NCBI RefSeq assembly: GCF_900184255.1
Contig: NZ_LT854640.1
Location: 2,045,103 to 2,109,102 of the forward strand
Length of the DNA: 64,000 bases
Direction of reading: 5' to 3'
Origin: Haloimpatiens massiliensis
Lineage (GTDB): Bacteria > Bacillota > Clostridia > Clostridiales > Clostridiaceae
The notes beneath the pieces were generated by a model, which did no database searches, had not been told where the DNA came from, and was given only the letters and a program-made list of their open reading frames with translations. The position numbers were made by a program, and so were the translations under genes. Of the stretch, positions 1 through 8,835 are shown one piece after another; the stretch's first letter is position 1; each line of letters opens with the position of its first letter.

Positions 1-733
1 AAATACTTTTAACTTCCTGTAAATTAAGTTGAAAAAAATTCTTATTTAAAAGTGGATTTAACACTCCATTTTTTCTAAAAAACACATAAAAAGCTATGCA
101 AGATCCTACAAATTGTGCCAGGACTGTAGCTACTGCTGCCCCTCTAAGTCCAAGCTTGGGAAATCCTAACTTTCCAAATATAAAAAGAAACCCAAATCCA
201 ATATTAACTATATTCATAACTAAAGCCATATAAAATGGTGTTTTTGCATCTCCCATACTTTGAAGCACTGAAATAGCTATGAGCATTATGGCTAAAAAAG
301 GTAGTCCAAAAGATACTATCCTCAAATACTGTGCGGCATTACTTAAAAGTACAGCATCAGGCTTAAATATAGATAAAATTTTAGGTGCATTCCAAAATAT
401 AATCTGTTGTATTACTATAACTAATATTAAAGATGAAAGTATGGTTTGTTGTATTACATTTCTCAATTTATCCATCTTTTTTGCTCCATAGGCTTGAGCT
501 ACAAAAACTCCAGCTCCTATGGTTATGCCTTTAAAAATCGCCCAGACTATGTTAGCAATTCTAGACCCTATACCTATGGAACCTATGGCAATCTCCCCTA
601 GCCTACCTACCATGGCCATAGAGAAAAGTCCAACAGACATCTCTAGTATACTTTCTAAAGTAATAGGTAGTATTAGATAAAAAATCTTTTTTCTTATTTC
701 TTTTAATTCTTCCTTTTCCCTACATATCTCCAC
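1..733 (-). CDS. MATE family efflux pump, N-terminal part (runs off window)
   Basis: An open minus-strand frame runs from a GTG at 733 to the window edge with no stop (about 244 codons). The GTG is preceded by AAGGGGAG at a good distance; the nearby upstream ATG (750) hits a stop after ten codons, so GTG is the likely start. The protein begins with a short charged segment followed by hydrophobic helices carrying MATE hallmarks: LPITLESILEMSVGLFSM in helix 1, MVGRLGEIAIGSIGIGSRI, then GITIGAGVFVAQAYGAKK. The family exports cationic drugs or metabolites using Na+ or H+; the substrate cannot be told here. The C-terminal half lies outside the window, so intactness is unknown. Confidence 0.9.
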   Translation of the reverse strand, partial: MEICREKEELKEIRKKIFYLILPITLESILEMSVGLFSMAMVGRLGEIAIGSIGIGSRIANIVWAIFKGITIGAGVFVAQAYGAKKMDKLRNVIQQTILSSLILVIVIQQIIFWNAPKILSIFKPDAVLLSNAAQYLRIVSFGLPFLAIMLIAISVLQSMGDAKTPFYMALVMNIVNIGFGFLFIFGKLGFPKLGLRGAAVATVLAQFVGSCIAFYVFFRKNGVLNPLLNKNFFQLNLQEVKSI

Positions 734-930
734 TTTTGAACTCCCCTTCCATGAATAAAACTAAACTTCAAAATAAATATACATATCCAAAATACTCTTT
801 TCTCAAATTTAAAAATTCTAAGTTAAATTCCTTTCCATATTACTTACCCAGCTTTGGCACATAATTCTTAAATTGTATATTAGTTAAATAAAATAACTAC
901 AGATATAATTTTATAACTGACAAGGCTATA

Positions 931-1848
931 TTATTCATTAACTGCATTTTCTGATTCTAAATTCTTCTGTTTTTTCTTAAAAAAATCCCATCTAGTCTCT
1001 GCTGTTATTATTGATAAGAATATAAATACACATCCTATTATTATTTTAACTGTAAGCTCTTCTCCAAGAAATATAACTCCAAATAAGCATCCAAAAAATG
1101 ACTCTAAAGAAAGTATTATTGCTGCATGAGTCGAGGATGTGTACTTTTGAGCAATATTTTGTACAAGGAAGGCTATCAATGTACTAAATACACTTAAATA
1201 CACTATAGATAACATAGCATCAGTACTTAAATAAGATAATTTAGGCTCAAATATTAAAGCAAAAATATAAGATAAAATTGCTGCCACACCAAATTGAATT
1301 ACCGTAAGTACTATTGGATCTAATTTTTCAGCATAAAAGCCTATAGCTATTATTTGAGCAGCAAAAAACACTGAACATACGAGTGTAAGAGCATCTCCTA
1401 AATTAATTTTTAAATTTCCATGCATAGTCAACATTCCTATGCCTAGAAAAGCTAAAAAAGCTGCTGCAATAGAATAATTATCTGGTTTTTTCTTAATAAC
1501 AATCCAACACAAAAAAGGAACTTCTACCACATATATTGCTGTAAGAAAAGCTTGCTTTCCAGCTGTAGTATATTGAATACCTATTGTTTGAAATGCAAAG
1601 GCTAAAAATAAAAATATACCTATTACACTTCCACCTATTAGATCTTTTTTACTAATTTTTTTAACCTTTTTCCAAAATACTAAACACATAAGTAAAAAAG
1701 ATAAACTAAATCTCATAGCCATTATATAAAAAGGAGTTATTGAGTTAAGCGCATCCTTAACAACCACAAATCCTCCACCCCATAGCATTGCTACTAAAAG
1801 AAGCGATAAATCTGCAATCAGATTCTTTCTTTTTTCTACTTTTACCAT
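931..1848 (-). CDS. EamA/DMT-family inner-membrane transporter
   Basis: A 305-residue protein with about ten hydrophobic helices in two EamA repeats. The first opens with LLLVAMLWGGGFVVVKDAL, the second lies around ALTLVCSVFFAAQIIAIGF. The tail is charged (FFKKKQKN). Family members export amino acids, nucleosides or other small metabolites, and the substrate cannot be inferred. I start at the ATG at 1848 because GGAGGGAGAG sits just upstream; the frame is open to 1887 but those extra codons overlap this ribosome site. The gene stands alone, with a long palindromic repeat directly upstream at 1891-2050. Confidence 0.88.
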   Translation of the reverse strand: MVKVEKRKNLIADLSLLLVAMLWGGGFVVVKDALNSITPFYIMAMRFSLSFLLMCLVFWKKVKKISKKDLIGGSVIGIFLFLAFAFQTIGIQYTTAGKQAFLTAIYVVEVPFLCWIVIKKKPDNYSIAAAFLAFLGIGMLTMHGNLKINLGDALTLVCSVFFAAQIIAIGFYAEKLDPIVLTVIQFGVAAILSYIFALIFEPKLSYLSTDAMLSIVYLSVFSTLIAFLVQNIAQKYTSSTHAAIILSLESFFGCLFGVIFLGEELTVKIIIGCVFIFLSIITAETRWDFFKKKQKNLESENAVNE

Positions 1849-1890
1849 GTAAATCTCTCCCTCCATTTTAAAATTCAAATAAAACATTTT

Positions 1891-2050
1891 AGGTACATGA
1901 AAATAAATAACAAGTCAAAGATGCTGGTATATTTTGTGTCAGACAAGGAAGCAGGTTCCGCCGCTAGTAAAACTATCGGTGGGTTCTGCTGACGCAGTAT
2001 GACGCAAAATAGACTAGCATACTGACTTGTTATTTATTTGAATGTGCCTT
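1891..2050. repeat. Family A long palindromic repeat, copy A1
   Basis: A roughly 160-base imperfect palindrome. Its left end AGGTACATGAAAATAAATAA is mirrored by the right end, whose complement reads AAGGCACATTCAAATAAATA. An inner arm (ATGCTGGTATATTTTG against ATGCTAGTCTATTTTG) and a central hairpin built on GCAGGTTCCGCCG / GTGGGTTCTGC follow. Nearly identical sequence recurs at 36352-36513, and a shortened relative at 23966-24035. No open frame; it resembles a MITE or an extragenic structured repeat. G-T pairs in the central stem suggest folding as RNA. Confidence 0.85.
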
Positions 2051-2287
2051 ATAGTGCTGCAATAAAAAAGAACTACTATTTCAACATAAAAAAATATGTA
2101 CAATATGTTTATATTATAAAAAACTAATAGCATGCTTTAATCGTATTAATATTATCAGATAATGCATTGAAAAATCAATCTAAATTATTATAATATTATG
2201 ATTTTTATTTCATAGTTATATATTCTTTAATTTAAATTTAATGGTACTAATTAAAATGGTATATTCATCTCCATCCTCCTAAATTAT

Positions 2288-2326
2288 TAAAAAGATTAGA
2301 GCACACAAACATATCCTCTAATCTTT
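2288..2326 (-). terminator. Rho-independent terminator of the hydroxyproline operon
   Basis: On the minus strand AAAGATTAGAG and CTCTAATCTTT form an 11-bp stem around a 14-base loop, followed by TTAATAATT. It lies about 20 bases past the peptidase stop codon at 2343 and would end the operon. Confidence 0.75.
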
Positions 2327-2342
2327 AGCATAAATACGCATA

Positions 2343-3422
2343 CTATTTTAATATTATTAGTTCCTTAGTAGAATTAGTTAATATTTCATATCCTTTCTTC
2401 CTAACCACTATGGTATCTTCTATTCTAACTCCTCCCCATCCAGGCATATACAGTCCTGGTTCCAATGTAATAACACAATTTTCCTGTAGCGTCCTATCAC
2501 AATACTTACCTAAGAAAGGCTGTTCATGCAATTCTCTTCCAACTCCATGCCCTATACCTGCATAATAATATTTTTCATAGTCTTTAATTATCTCTCTTAT
2601 TCTATCATCTGGTGTTTTTCCATTTACCCCTGCTTTAATAGTTTTTAATCCTTCTTCTTGTGCCTGCTTAACTAAATTATAAATTTCTATTTTTTTATCA
2701 TCTAAATGTCCTACACCTATAGTTCTTGTCATATCTGAAATATATCCATTATATAATGCCCCATAATCTAAAGTTATTAAATCTCCATCTTCAATAACTT
2801 TATTATCTGGCTTACCATGAAGAAGTGATGTTTTCTTACCAGATATTAAAATAGTATCAAATCCTACACCTGAAGCTCCTTCCTTTCTCATATAATATTC
2901 CAGTTCCAGAGCCACTCGACTTTCTGTCATACCAGGCTTTATAAAATTTAATATTTTCTCAAAGGCCACATCTGCAATTCTACAAGCTTCTCTTATGTTA
3001 GCTATTTCCTCTTCATCTTTTATGAATCTTAATTTTTCTACTAATCCAGAGGTTGGAATCAACTCTACACCATTTATTTTTTCTCTAAAATCTTCATAAA
3101 GTCCATAGGTCATCTTATCCTTTTCAAATCCTACAGATTTTAATTCTAACTCTTTAACTATCTGATTAACAGTATCACCCAAAGTTCCAACAGGTTTACC
3201 CCATTTTATAACTTTATAATCTGGACACTGTTTTTGAGCTTGTTCAATATACCTTCCATCTGTTATGAAAAAGTTTTCTTTCTCAGTTATGAAAACATAT
3301 GAATCAGAGTCAGTAAATCCACTGATATATCTAACATTAGCTTCTCTCATTAAAAAAAGGCCTTCTATACCACTTTTTTTCATTTCAACTAAAAGGTTTT
3401 CTATCCTATTATGTATCTCCAT
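2343..3422 (-). CDS. Xaa-Pro aminopeptidase (M24B metallopeptidase)
   Basis: A 359-residue cytoplasmic peptidase that removes the residue before proline from peptides. The N-terminal creatinase-like domain spans about 1-125 and the pita-bread catalytic domain the rest. All five metal ligands are visible: D219 (LDYGALYNG), D230 (ISDMTRT), H292 (GIGHGVGRELHE), E321 (ITLEPGLY) and E335 (VRIEDT). The start is the ATG at 3422, placed after AAAGGGGGAGATAATTATT; the frame is open further but has no better site. It is the last gene of the hydroxyproline operon, where it would free imino acids from collagen-like peptides (inference from context). Confidence 0.93.
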   Translation of the reverse strand: MEIHNRIENLLVEMKKSGIEGLFLMREANVRYISGFTDSDSYVFITEKENFFITDGRYIEQAQKQCPDYKVIKWGKPVGTLGDTVNQIVKELELKSVGFEKDKMTYGLYEDFREKINGVELIPTSGLVEKLRFIKDEEEIANIREACRIADVAFEKILNFIKPGMTESRVALELEYYMRKEGASGVGFDTILISGKKTSLLHGKPDNKVIEDGDLITLDYGALYNGYISDMTRTIGVGHLDDKKIEIYNLVKQAQEEGLKTIKAGVNGKTPDDRIREIIKDYEKYYYAGIGHGVGRELHEQPFLGKYCDRTLQENCVITLEPGLYMPGWGGVRIEDTIVVRKKGYEILTNSTKELIILK

Positions 3423-3519
3423 AATAATTATCTCCCCCTTTTTAGTGTTAAAACCAAATTTACTATACTTATATCTTCTTATTTGTAACATTTTATTATG
3501 TTTTAAATATACTTCTCAA

Positions 3520-4326
3520 CTATTTGGACATTTCTCTAGATTTGTCTGCACAAACTCTCATAGCTTCTATAACCGCACTTCTAAATCCTCTTTCTTCTAA
3601 AGCTGCCACTGCTTCAATAGTGGTTCCCCCTGGAGAACATACCATATCTTTTAAAGCTCCTGGGTGCTTTCCTGTTTCCAAAACCATTTTAGCTGAACCT
3701 AATACTGCTTGAGCTGCCATTTTGTAAGCTTTATCCCTTGGAATTCCCTCTAATACCGCTGCATCAGCCATAGCCTCAATGAACATAAACACATAAGCTG
3801 GTGATGAACCACTTACTGCTGTAACAGCATCCATGTATTTTTCCTCTAAAATTTCCGCCTTTCCAAAGCTCTCAAATATATTAACAGCTTCTTGAAGTTC
3901 TTCCTTTGTGACCTTACTGTTTGGAGCTAAAGCTGCCATTCCCTCTCCAACTAACGCAGGAGTATTTGGCATTACTTTTATAACCTTAATATCCCTTCCA
4001 AATAATTCTTCTGTTTCTTTTATTCCTTTTCCTGCCGCTATAGTTATTATAACAACATCTTCCTTAATAGCATCCTTTAAACCATCTATAACTATTTTGT
4101 ATATATTTGGCTTTATTGACAATATAAGTATGTCTGCTTCCTTTGCTACTTCTCTATTATCTGTAGTAATCCTAATTCCAAATTCTTTTTTAGTTTCTTC
4201 TAGTCTCTTCTCATTTAAATCTCCAACTATAATATTTTCTGGAGCTGATATTCCTGCCTTTATAAGCCCTGCCATCATAGCTCCACCCATATTACCACAA
4301 CCTATAAATCCAATTACCTTATTCAT
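3520..4326 (-). CDS. proC: Pyrroline-5-carboxylate reductase
   Basis: A 268-residue NAD(P)H-dependent reductase converting 1-pyrroline-5-carboxylate to L-proline. The Rossmann motif GFIGCGNMGGAMMAGL is at residues 6-21. The C-terminal dimer domain carries the family signature around AVSGSSPAYVFMFIEAMADA and CSPGGTTIEAVAALEERGFR. Length is normal. It follows hypD by about 160 bases and precedes the peptidase. HypD makes P5C from hydroxyproline, so here ProC most likely closes a catabolic route to proline, a Stickland electron acceptor, rather than serving only biosynthesis. Confidence 0.95.
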   Translation of the reverse strand: MNKVIGFIGCGNMGGAMMAGLIKAGISAPENIIVGDLNEKRLEETKKEFGIRITTDNREVAKEADILILSIKPNIYKIVIDGLKDAIKEDVVIITIAAGKGIKETEELFGRDIKVIKVMPNTPALVGEGMAALAPNSKVTKEELQEAVNIFESFGKAEILEEKYMDAVTAVSGSSPAYVFMFIEAMADAAVLEGIPRDKAYKMAAQAVLGSAKMVLETGKHPGALKDMVCSPGGTTIEAVAALEERGFRSAVIEAMRVCADKSREMSK

Positions 4327-4442
4327 CCTAATAATCCCCTTTCAAATTATAAATTTCAGTGATTTTAACTTATAAAATTAAAATCATTTATTACCTTGTA
4401 TTTATTTACATTTCAAATATTCTTTGATTTTCAGGTATATTA

Positions 4443-4470
4443 CCACCTAATTAAGCTTACAATTAGGCGG
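4443..4470 (-). other. Stem-loop between hypD and proC without a U-tract
   Basis: In the transcript CCGCCTAATT and AATTAGGTGG pair around GTAAGCTT. No run of T follows, so it is not a standard terminator. It sits 15 bases after the hypD stop and could stabilise the hypD message or mark a processing point between the two genes. Confidence 0.5.
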
Positions 4471-4485
4471 CATAACTCTATATAA

Positions 4486-6843
4486 TTAAATATTTTGCTC
4501 CGTCCTATCTATAATTTCATCTTGTAAATCCTTATTTAAATTGTTGAAATAATCACTATAACCAGCAACTCTAACTATAAGGTCTTTATATTTTTCTGGA
4601 TGTTTTTGGGCATCAAGTAAAGTACTCTTGTCCACAACGTTAAATTGAATATGGTGACCATCCAATTTAAAGTAAGCTCTTACAAGACTTGCTAAACTAT
4701 TTATTCCATCTTCACCATCTAAAACTTTAGGAGTGAACTTTTGATTTAAAAGAGTTCCTCCAGTCTTAATATGATCCATTTTTGCTGCTGATTTTATAAC
4801 AGCTGTAGGTCCTAATTTATCTGCACCTTTAGATGGAGATATACCTTCAGAAAGCGGCTCTTTTGCCTTTCTTCCGTCAGATGATGCTCCCATAACAGAG
4901 CCAAAGTACACGTGGCAAGTGGTTGGCAACATATCTATTCTATAGTGACCACCTTTCATACTTTTTCTTCCAGTAACCTCTTCATAATAAGCATCAAATA
5001 TTTCTCTCATTATGCTATCTGCATAATCATCATCATTTCCATACTTAGGGGATTTATTAAATACCAAATTGTGTACAACTTCATGACCTTTAAAGTTGTC
5101 TTCTAAAGCTTTTAAAAGTTCCTTCATAGTTATATTTTCTTTGTCAAATACTTGATATTTTATAGCAGCTAAACTATCTGATATAGTTCCTATGCCTACC
5201 CCTTGAATATAGTTAGTATTGTATCTTGCTCCCCCTGCATTATAGTCTCTTCCTTTTTTAATACAATCATCTATTATTATTGATAAAAATGGAGCTGGCA
5301 TATATTCCATATACAATTTTTCTATAACATTATTTCCTCTAATCTTAATTTCAACAAAGTGATGAAGTTGTTTCTTAAACGCTTCAAAAAGTTCTTCATA
5401 ACACTTAAATTCTGATGCTTCTCCCGTTTTGAGACCTATTTGTTCTCCTGTCAAATAATCTTTTCCATTCATTAAAGTTACTTCTAATATCTTTGGAAGG
5501 TTTAAATATCCCGTTAATATATAAGCTTCTTTACCAAATGCTCCTGTTTCCACACAACCGCTAGTTCCACCACATCTGGCATCTTCCAATGTTTTTCCTG
5601 CTCTTAACATTTCAGAAATAACTTCATCTGCATTAAATATAGATGGTTGTCCCCATCCCTTTCTAATTATTTCACAGGCTTTCTTTAGAAATTTATCTGG
5701 GTTCTTCTTACTTAATTGAATATTAGAACTTGGTTGCAAAAGTCTCATCTCATCTATAACTTCTAAAACCATGTAGGTTACATCATTAACCCCATCTCTA
5801 CCTTCTTTGGTTAATCCACCACTATTTATATTAGCAAAATCAGTATAAGTTCCACTTTCAGCCAAAGTTATTCCTACCTTTGGAGGAGCTGGTTGATTGT
5901 TAAACTTAACCCAGAAAAGTTGAAGTAATTCTTTTGCTTTTTCTCTATCTATAGTTCCTTCTTCCAATTCTTTTTTGTAAAATGGATATAAATGTTGATC
6001 TAATCTTCCTGGGTTAAAGGAATCCCAAGTATTTAATTCAGAAATTACTCCTAAATGAACAAACCAATACATTTGTAGAGCTTCATAGAATGTTCTTGGA
6101 GCATTTTCTGGCACCCAATTACAAGTTTCTGATATTTTTAGAAGTTCTTCTTTTCTATTTGAATTCTTCTCTTTATCTGCCATCTTCTTAGCTAGTTTAG
6201 CATATCTTTTTCCATAAATTATAATGGCATCACAACATATCTTCATAGCCTCTAATTCATCTTTCTTATCTAGGGCTTCCACATCATTTACATAATCTAT
6301 ATTATTTAAAGTTTCCTCTATGTCTTTTTTGAAATCTTTAAATCCTTTATGATATATTTTTTCATCTGCCACTGTATGACCTGGTGCTCTTTGCTCCATA
6401 AATTCAGTAAATATACCTGCTTTATAGCAATCTTGCCACTGCTTAGTCATTCTTTCAAAGATTTTATGTCTCATAGATCTTTCTTCCCAAAAAGGTATTA
6501 TTACCTCTTCTTGTATCTTTCTAGTTTTTTCATCTACTTTAAAAGATATCTTTTCACGCTTATCCATAATATCCAAATCTTCTAGGGTGTGACAGCAAAG
6601 CTCTGGGTAAGTTGGCGTAGCTGCTGGCTTTTCTCCTCTTTCTCCTACTATAATCTCATCATGATTTATGCAAAGTGTCTTTTTCTCCATTATATTTTTA
6701 AAAACCAAAGCTCTAAGTACTGGATTGGAGACCTTACCCTGATATTTTTGATAAACTTCATTCACAAGCTGGGCTCTTTCCATAGTTATGTATGGAACAG
6801 CCATTAAACTTTCCTCCTTCAATTTTCTAACTCTTTCATTCAT
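4486..6843 (-). CDS. hypD: trans-4-hydroxy-L-proline dehydratase, glycyl radical enzyme
   Basis: A 785-residue glycyl radical enzyme that removes water from trans-4-hydroxy-L-proline, giving P5C. The thiyl-radical Cys is C430 in CGGTSGCVETG, with E432 two residues on as in characterised HypD. The glycyl radical is G761 in RVAGYSDYF near the C-terminus. From memory the C. difficile enzyme has Cys434/Glu436/Gly765 in 789 residues, so all positions shift together by four. The ATG at 6843 follows AGGGGGGT. The activase stop is only 7 bases upstream and proC follows, which supports HypD over other dehydratase-type glycyl radical enzymes. It is O2-sensitive when active, consistent with a strict anaerobe. 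Confidence 0.92.
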   Translation of the reverse strand: MNERVRKLKEESLMAVPYITMERAQLVNEVYQKYQGKVSNPVLRALVFKNIMEKKTLCINHDEIIVGERGEKPAATPTYPELCCHTLEDLDIMDKREKISFKVDEKTRKIQEEVIIPFWEERSMRHKIFERMTKQWQDCYKAGIFTEFMEQRAPGHTVADEKIYHKGFKDFKKDIEETLNNIDYVNDVEALDKKDELEAMKICCDAIIIYGKRYAKLAKKMADKEKNSNRKEELLKISETCNWVPENAPRTFYEALQMYWFVHLGVISELNTWDSFNPGRLDQHLYPFYKKELEEGTIDREKAKELLQLFWVKFNNQPAPPKVGITLAESGTYTDFANINSGGLTKEGRDGVNDVTYMVLEVIDEMRLLQPSSNIQLSKKNPDKFLKKACEIIRKGWGQPSIFNADEVISEMLRAGKTLEDARCGGTSGCVETGAFGKEAYILTGYLNLPKILEVTLMNGKDYLTGEQIGLKTGEASEFKCYEELFEAFKKQLHHFVEIKIRGNNVIEKLYMEYMPAPFLSIIIDDCIKKGRDYNAGGARYNTNYIQGVGIGTISDSLAAIKYQVFDKENITMKELLKALEDNFKGHEVVHNLVFNKSPKYGNDDDYADSIMREIFDAYYEEVTGRKSMKGGHYRIDMLPTTCHVYFGSVMGASSDGRKAKEPLSEGISPSKGADKLGPTAVIKSAAKMDHIKTGGTLLNQKFTPKVLDGEDGINSLASLVRAYFKLDGHHIQFNVVDKSTLLDAQKHPEKYKDLIVRVAGYSDYFNNLNKDLQDEIIDRTEQNI

Positions 6844-6850
6844 GTATATA

Positions 6851-7750
6851 TTACCCCCCTATCTTTACGTTTAATCCATAGCATTTAAAAATCTCTAAAA
6901 TATCTTCCATTTCCTCTTTTGTTGGTTCCTTCTTATCTTTAAGCTTGTATTCCAGTCCCAGCCTATTATATTTATCCATACCGTATTTATGATACGGCAA
7001 TAAATTAACTTTACTTATATTTAAATTTCTTAAAAATTCTGCACTTTTCTTTAAGTTCTCTCCGTCGTTTATGCCTGGTATTACAGGTATCCTAACATAA
7101 ACTTCCTTGTGCATGTCTGAAAGCATTTTTAAGTTTTCAATTATACTCTCATTAGGAACACCTGTGTATTTCTTATGTTCATCACTGTCCATAAATTTTA
7201 AATCATATAAAAATAAGTCCGCCATAGAAGCTATCTTTGTAATATTTTCTGCTGTGGTAAATCCAGTGGTATCTATAGTTACATGAATTCCTCTATTCTT
7301 ACTAGCTTCTACTAAAGCCTCTAAAAAATTCATTTGAGAAAAAGGCTCCCCTCCCGAAAAGGTAACCCCTCCCCCTGATTCATCATAAAAAACTATGTCT
7401 TTTTCTACTTCCTTCATAACTTCTTCCACAGTATATTCTTTACCACTTATATCTCTAGCATTATTTATACAAAAGTCTATACACTTTCCACACAATGTAC
7501 ATTTATCCCTATGATTAATAAGCTTGCCATCTTTTATCTCCACAGCTCCATTAGGGCATTTTTTAACACACATCCCACAGGATGTACATTTGTTTTTCCA
7601 GTATAAAATTTCCTTTTCCATACATTGACTTTCTGGATTGTGACACCACCAGCAATTCAATGGACACCCTTTCAAAAATACAGTAGTTCTTATACCAGGA
7701 CCATCATGTATAGAATATTTTTGTATATTTATAATTTTCCCCCGTAACAC
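6851..7750 (-). CDS. hypE: Radical-SAM activating enzyme for the HypD glycyl radical enzyme
   Basis: A 299-residue glycyl-radical-enzyme activase. It uses SAM and a [4Fe-4S] cluster to place the radical on Gly761 of the neighbouring HypD. The CX3CX2C motif is C29-C33-C36 (GCPLNCWWCHNP). Two ferredoxin-like Cys sets follow, CTSCGMCVKKC and CTLCGKCIDFC, at about residues 54-95; this insert is typical of activases for dehydratase-type partners. SGGEPF is also present. I prefer the GTG at 7750, which follows GAGAGGGA; the frame also has an ATG at 7777 with a poorer site. It lies directly upstream of hypD. Confidence 0.9.
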   Translation of the reverse strand: MLRGKIINIQKYSIHDGPGIRTTVFLKGCPLNCWWCHNPESQCMEKEILYWKNKCTSCGMCVKKCPNGAVEIKDGKLINHRDKCTLCGKCIDFCINNARDISGKEYTVEEVMKEVEKDIVFYDESGGGVTFSGGEPFSQMNFLEALVEASKNRGIHVTIDTTGFTTAENITKIASMADLFLYDLKFMDSDEHKKYTGVPNESIIENLKMLSDMHKEVYVRIPVIPGINDGENLKKSAEFLRNLNISKVNLLPYHKYGMDKYNRLGLEYKLKDKKEPTKEEMEDILEIFKCYGLNVKIGG

Positions 7751-7805
7751 CAAAATTCCCTCTCTTCCATATGTCATAATATAACCGTTACCTAATAACT
7801 TACAT

Positions 7806-8390
7806 TTATTTAATAAATTTTTTACATTTATTACCTTTAAAGTGATTTGGTGTATTAACTGCTAATAGTTTTACCAATTTATTTGTATAGTTAGCCCAAT
7901 TATGAGGAGTAGTAGAATTTATATGAATACTGTCCCCTGGGTAAAGTTCATATTTTTCATTGTCAAGATAAAGAGTAAGTATCCCCTCTAACACATATAC
8001 AAATTCTTCTCCCTCATGGTTATAATTTGTTACGTCTTCCTCTGTATTACTAGGAAGTATTTGAACAAGTCTTGGAACCATAACCTTATTTTCCAGGTCA
8101 TTGGTCAAATGATAATTTATAAATTGAGAGTTAACAACTTGAAAAATTTCCTGTTCATAACTTCTTAAAATACTTTTATTATTACTTTTTGGTATAGAAA
8201 AAAAATAAGACAAGTCTACCTCTAAGGCCTCTGCTATCTTTTCTAGTGAATCTACAGCTACATTTGTAAGACCTCTTTCTAATTGAGATAAAAATCCTAT
8301 AGAGAGCTGCACCTTTTCACTTAGTTCTTTTAAAGTTAAGTTTTTGCTTACTCTAAGTTCTTTTATTTTTCCTCCTATATCAATTGCCAT
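7806..8390 (-). CDS. XRE-family HTH regulator with C-terminal cupin domain
   Basis: A 194-residue regulator. The N-terminal Cro/C1-type HTH (about 7-65) contains LTLKELSEKVQLSIGFLSQLERG. The C-terminal cupin_2 domain contains EEFVYVLEGILTLYLDNEKYELYPGDSIHI and TTPHNW, a small-molecule sensing barrel. The ATG at 8390 has AGAGGTGGG just upstream. It is the first gene of the hydroxyproline operon, so it probably senses an imino or amino acid and controls the operon, and perhaps the divergent symporter. The ligand is not deducible. Confidence 0.88.
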   Translation of the reverse strand: MAIDIGGKIKELRVSKNLTLKELSEKVQLSIGFLSQLERGLTNVAVDSLEKIAEALEVDLSYFFSIPKSNNKSILRSYEQEIFQVVNSQFINYHLTNDLENKVMVPRLVQILPSNTEEDVTNYNHEGEEFVYVLEGILTLYLDNEKYELYPGDSIHINSTTPHNWANYTNKLVKLLAVNTPNHFKGNKCKKFIK

Positions 8391-8835
8391 TTTACCCACC
8401 TCTTCTTATATTTCACATTTCTGAAATACTATTCTTATCTATAATTAAATTATACTATATTAATGTAATCATAACCACTATTATTTATTATTTTTTCACA
8501 AATATAAAAAAAGTTTAGTATGATGAAATAAATAGTATGATAACCTTTTATCTGAATAAAACACATTATGAGTTCAATAAATTAAGAATATTTTGACATT
8601 TGATTTAGAGCTGATTTTCTGATACAATTTATTATAATTATTTTTCGACATAATTAGTTAAGCATTATACTATACATGCTCTATTCATATATTACTTAAA
8701 TAATATTTAAGTTTTTTTCTAAAATATTTTGCTTCACCTTTCTAACTACTGAATATCCATCTTCCATTTTATTCATTTCACTGTTTTTTAAAACTTTTAT
8801 GAAATTATATAAATAACGAAAGGAGAATACAATAA
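8391..8835. promoter_or_regulatory. Divergent control region, cupin regulator / AGCS symporter
   Basis: No gene is seen in these 445 bases. The strand is about 80% A+T. On the minus strand a TATAAT lies within ATATAGTATAATTTAATT near 8450 and may be the -10 of the operon. On the plus strand the symporter has a clear AAAGGAG at about 8820. I found no convincing operator palindrome. Confidence 0.4.

Noticed and set aside
279..491. Open plus-strand frames over the MATE, ProC, Nudix, rbs and other genes
   Set aside because: They are antisense or out-of-frame to clear genes, lack ribosome sites, and show biased composition expected from the other strand.
1891..2050. CRISPR-like or tRNA-like structure in the long palindromes
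   Set aside because: No regularly spaced short repeats with spacers and no cas genes; no cloverleaf or TTCGANNC arm. They are single long hairpins.
4486..6843. Pyruvate formate-lyase, choline TMA-lyase or glycerol dehydratase for the glycyl radical enzyme
   Set aside because: The single Cys-x-Glu motif (GCVETG) is not the Cys-Cys of PFL, and neighbouring proC fits hydroxyproline dehydratase.
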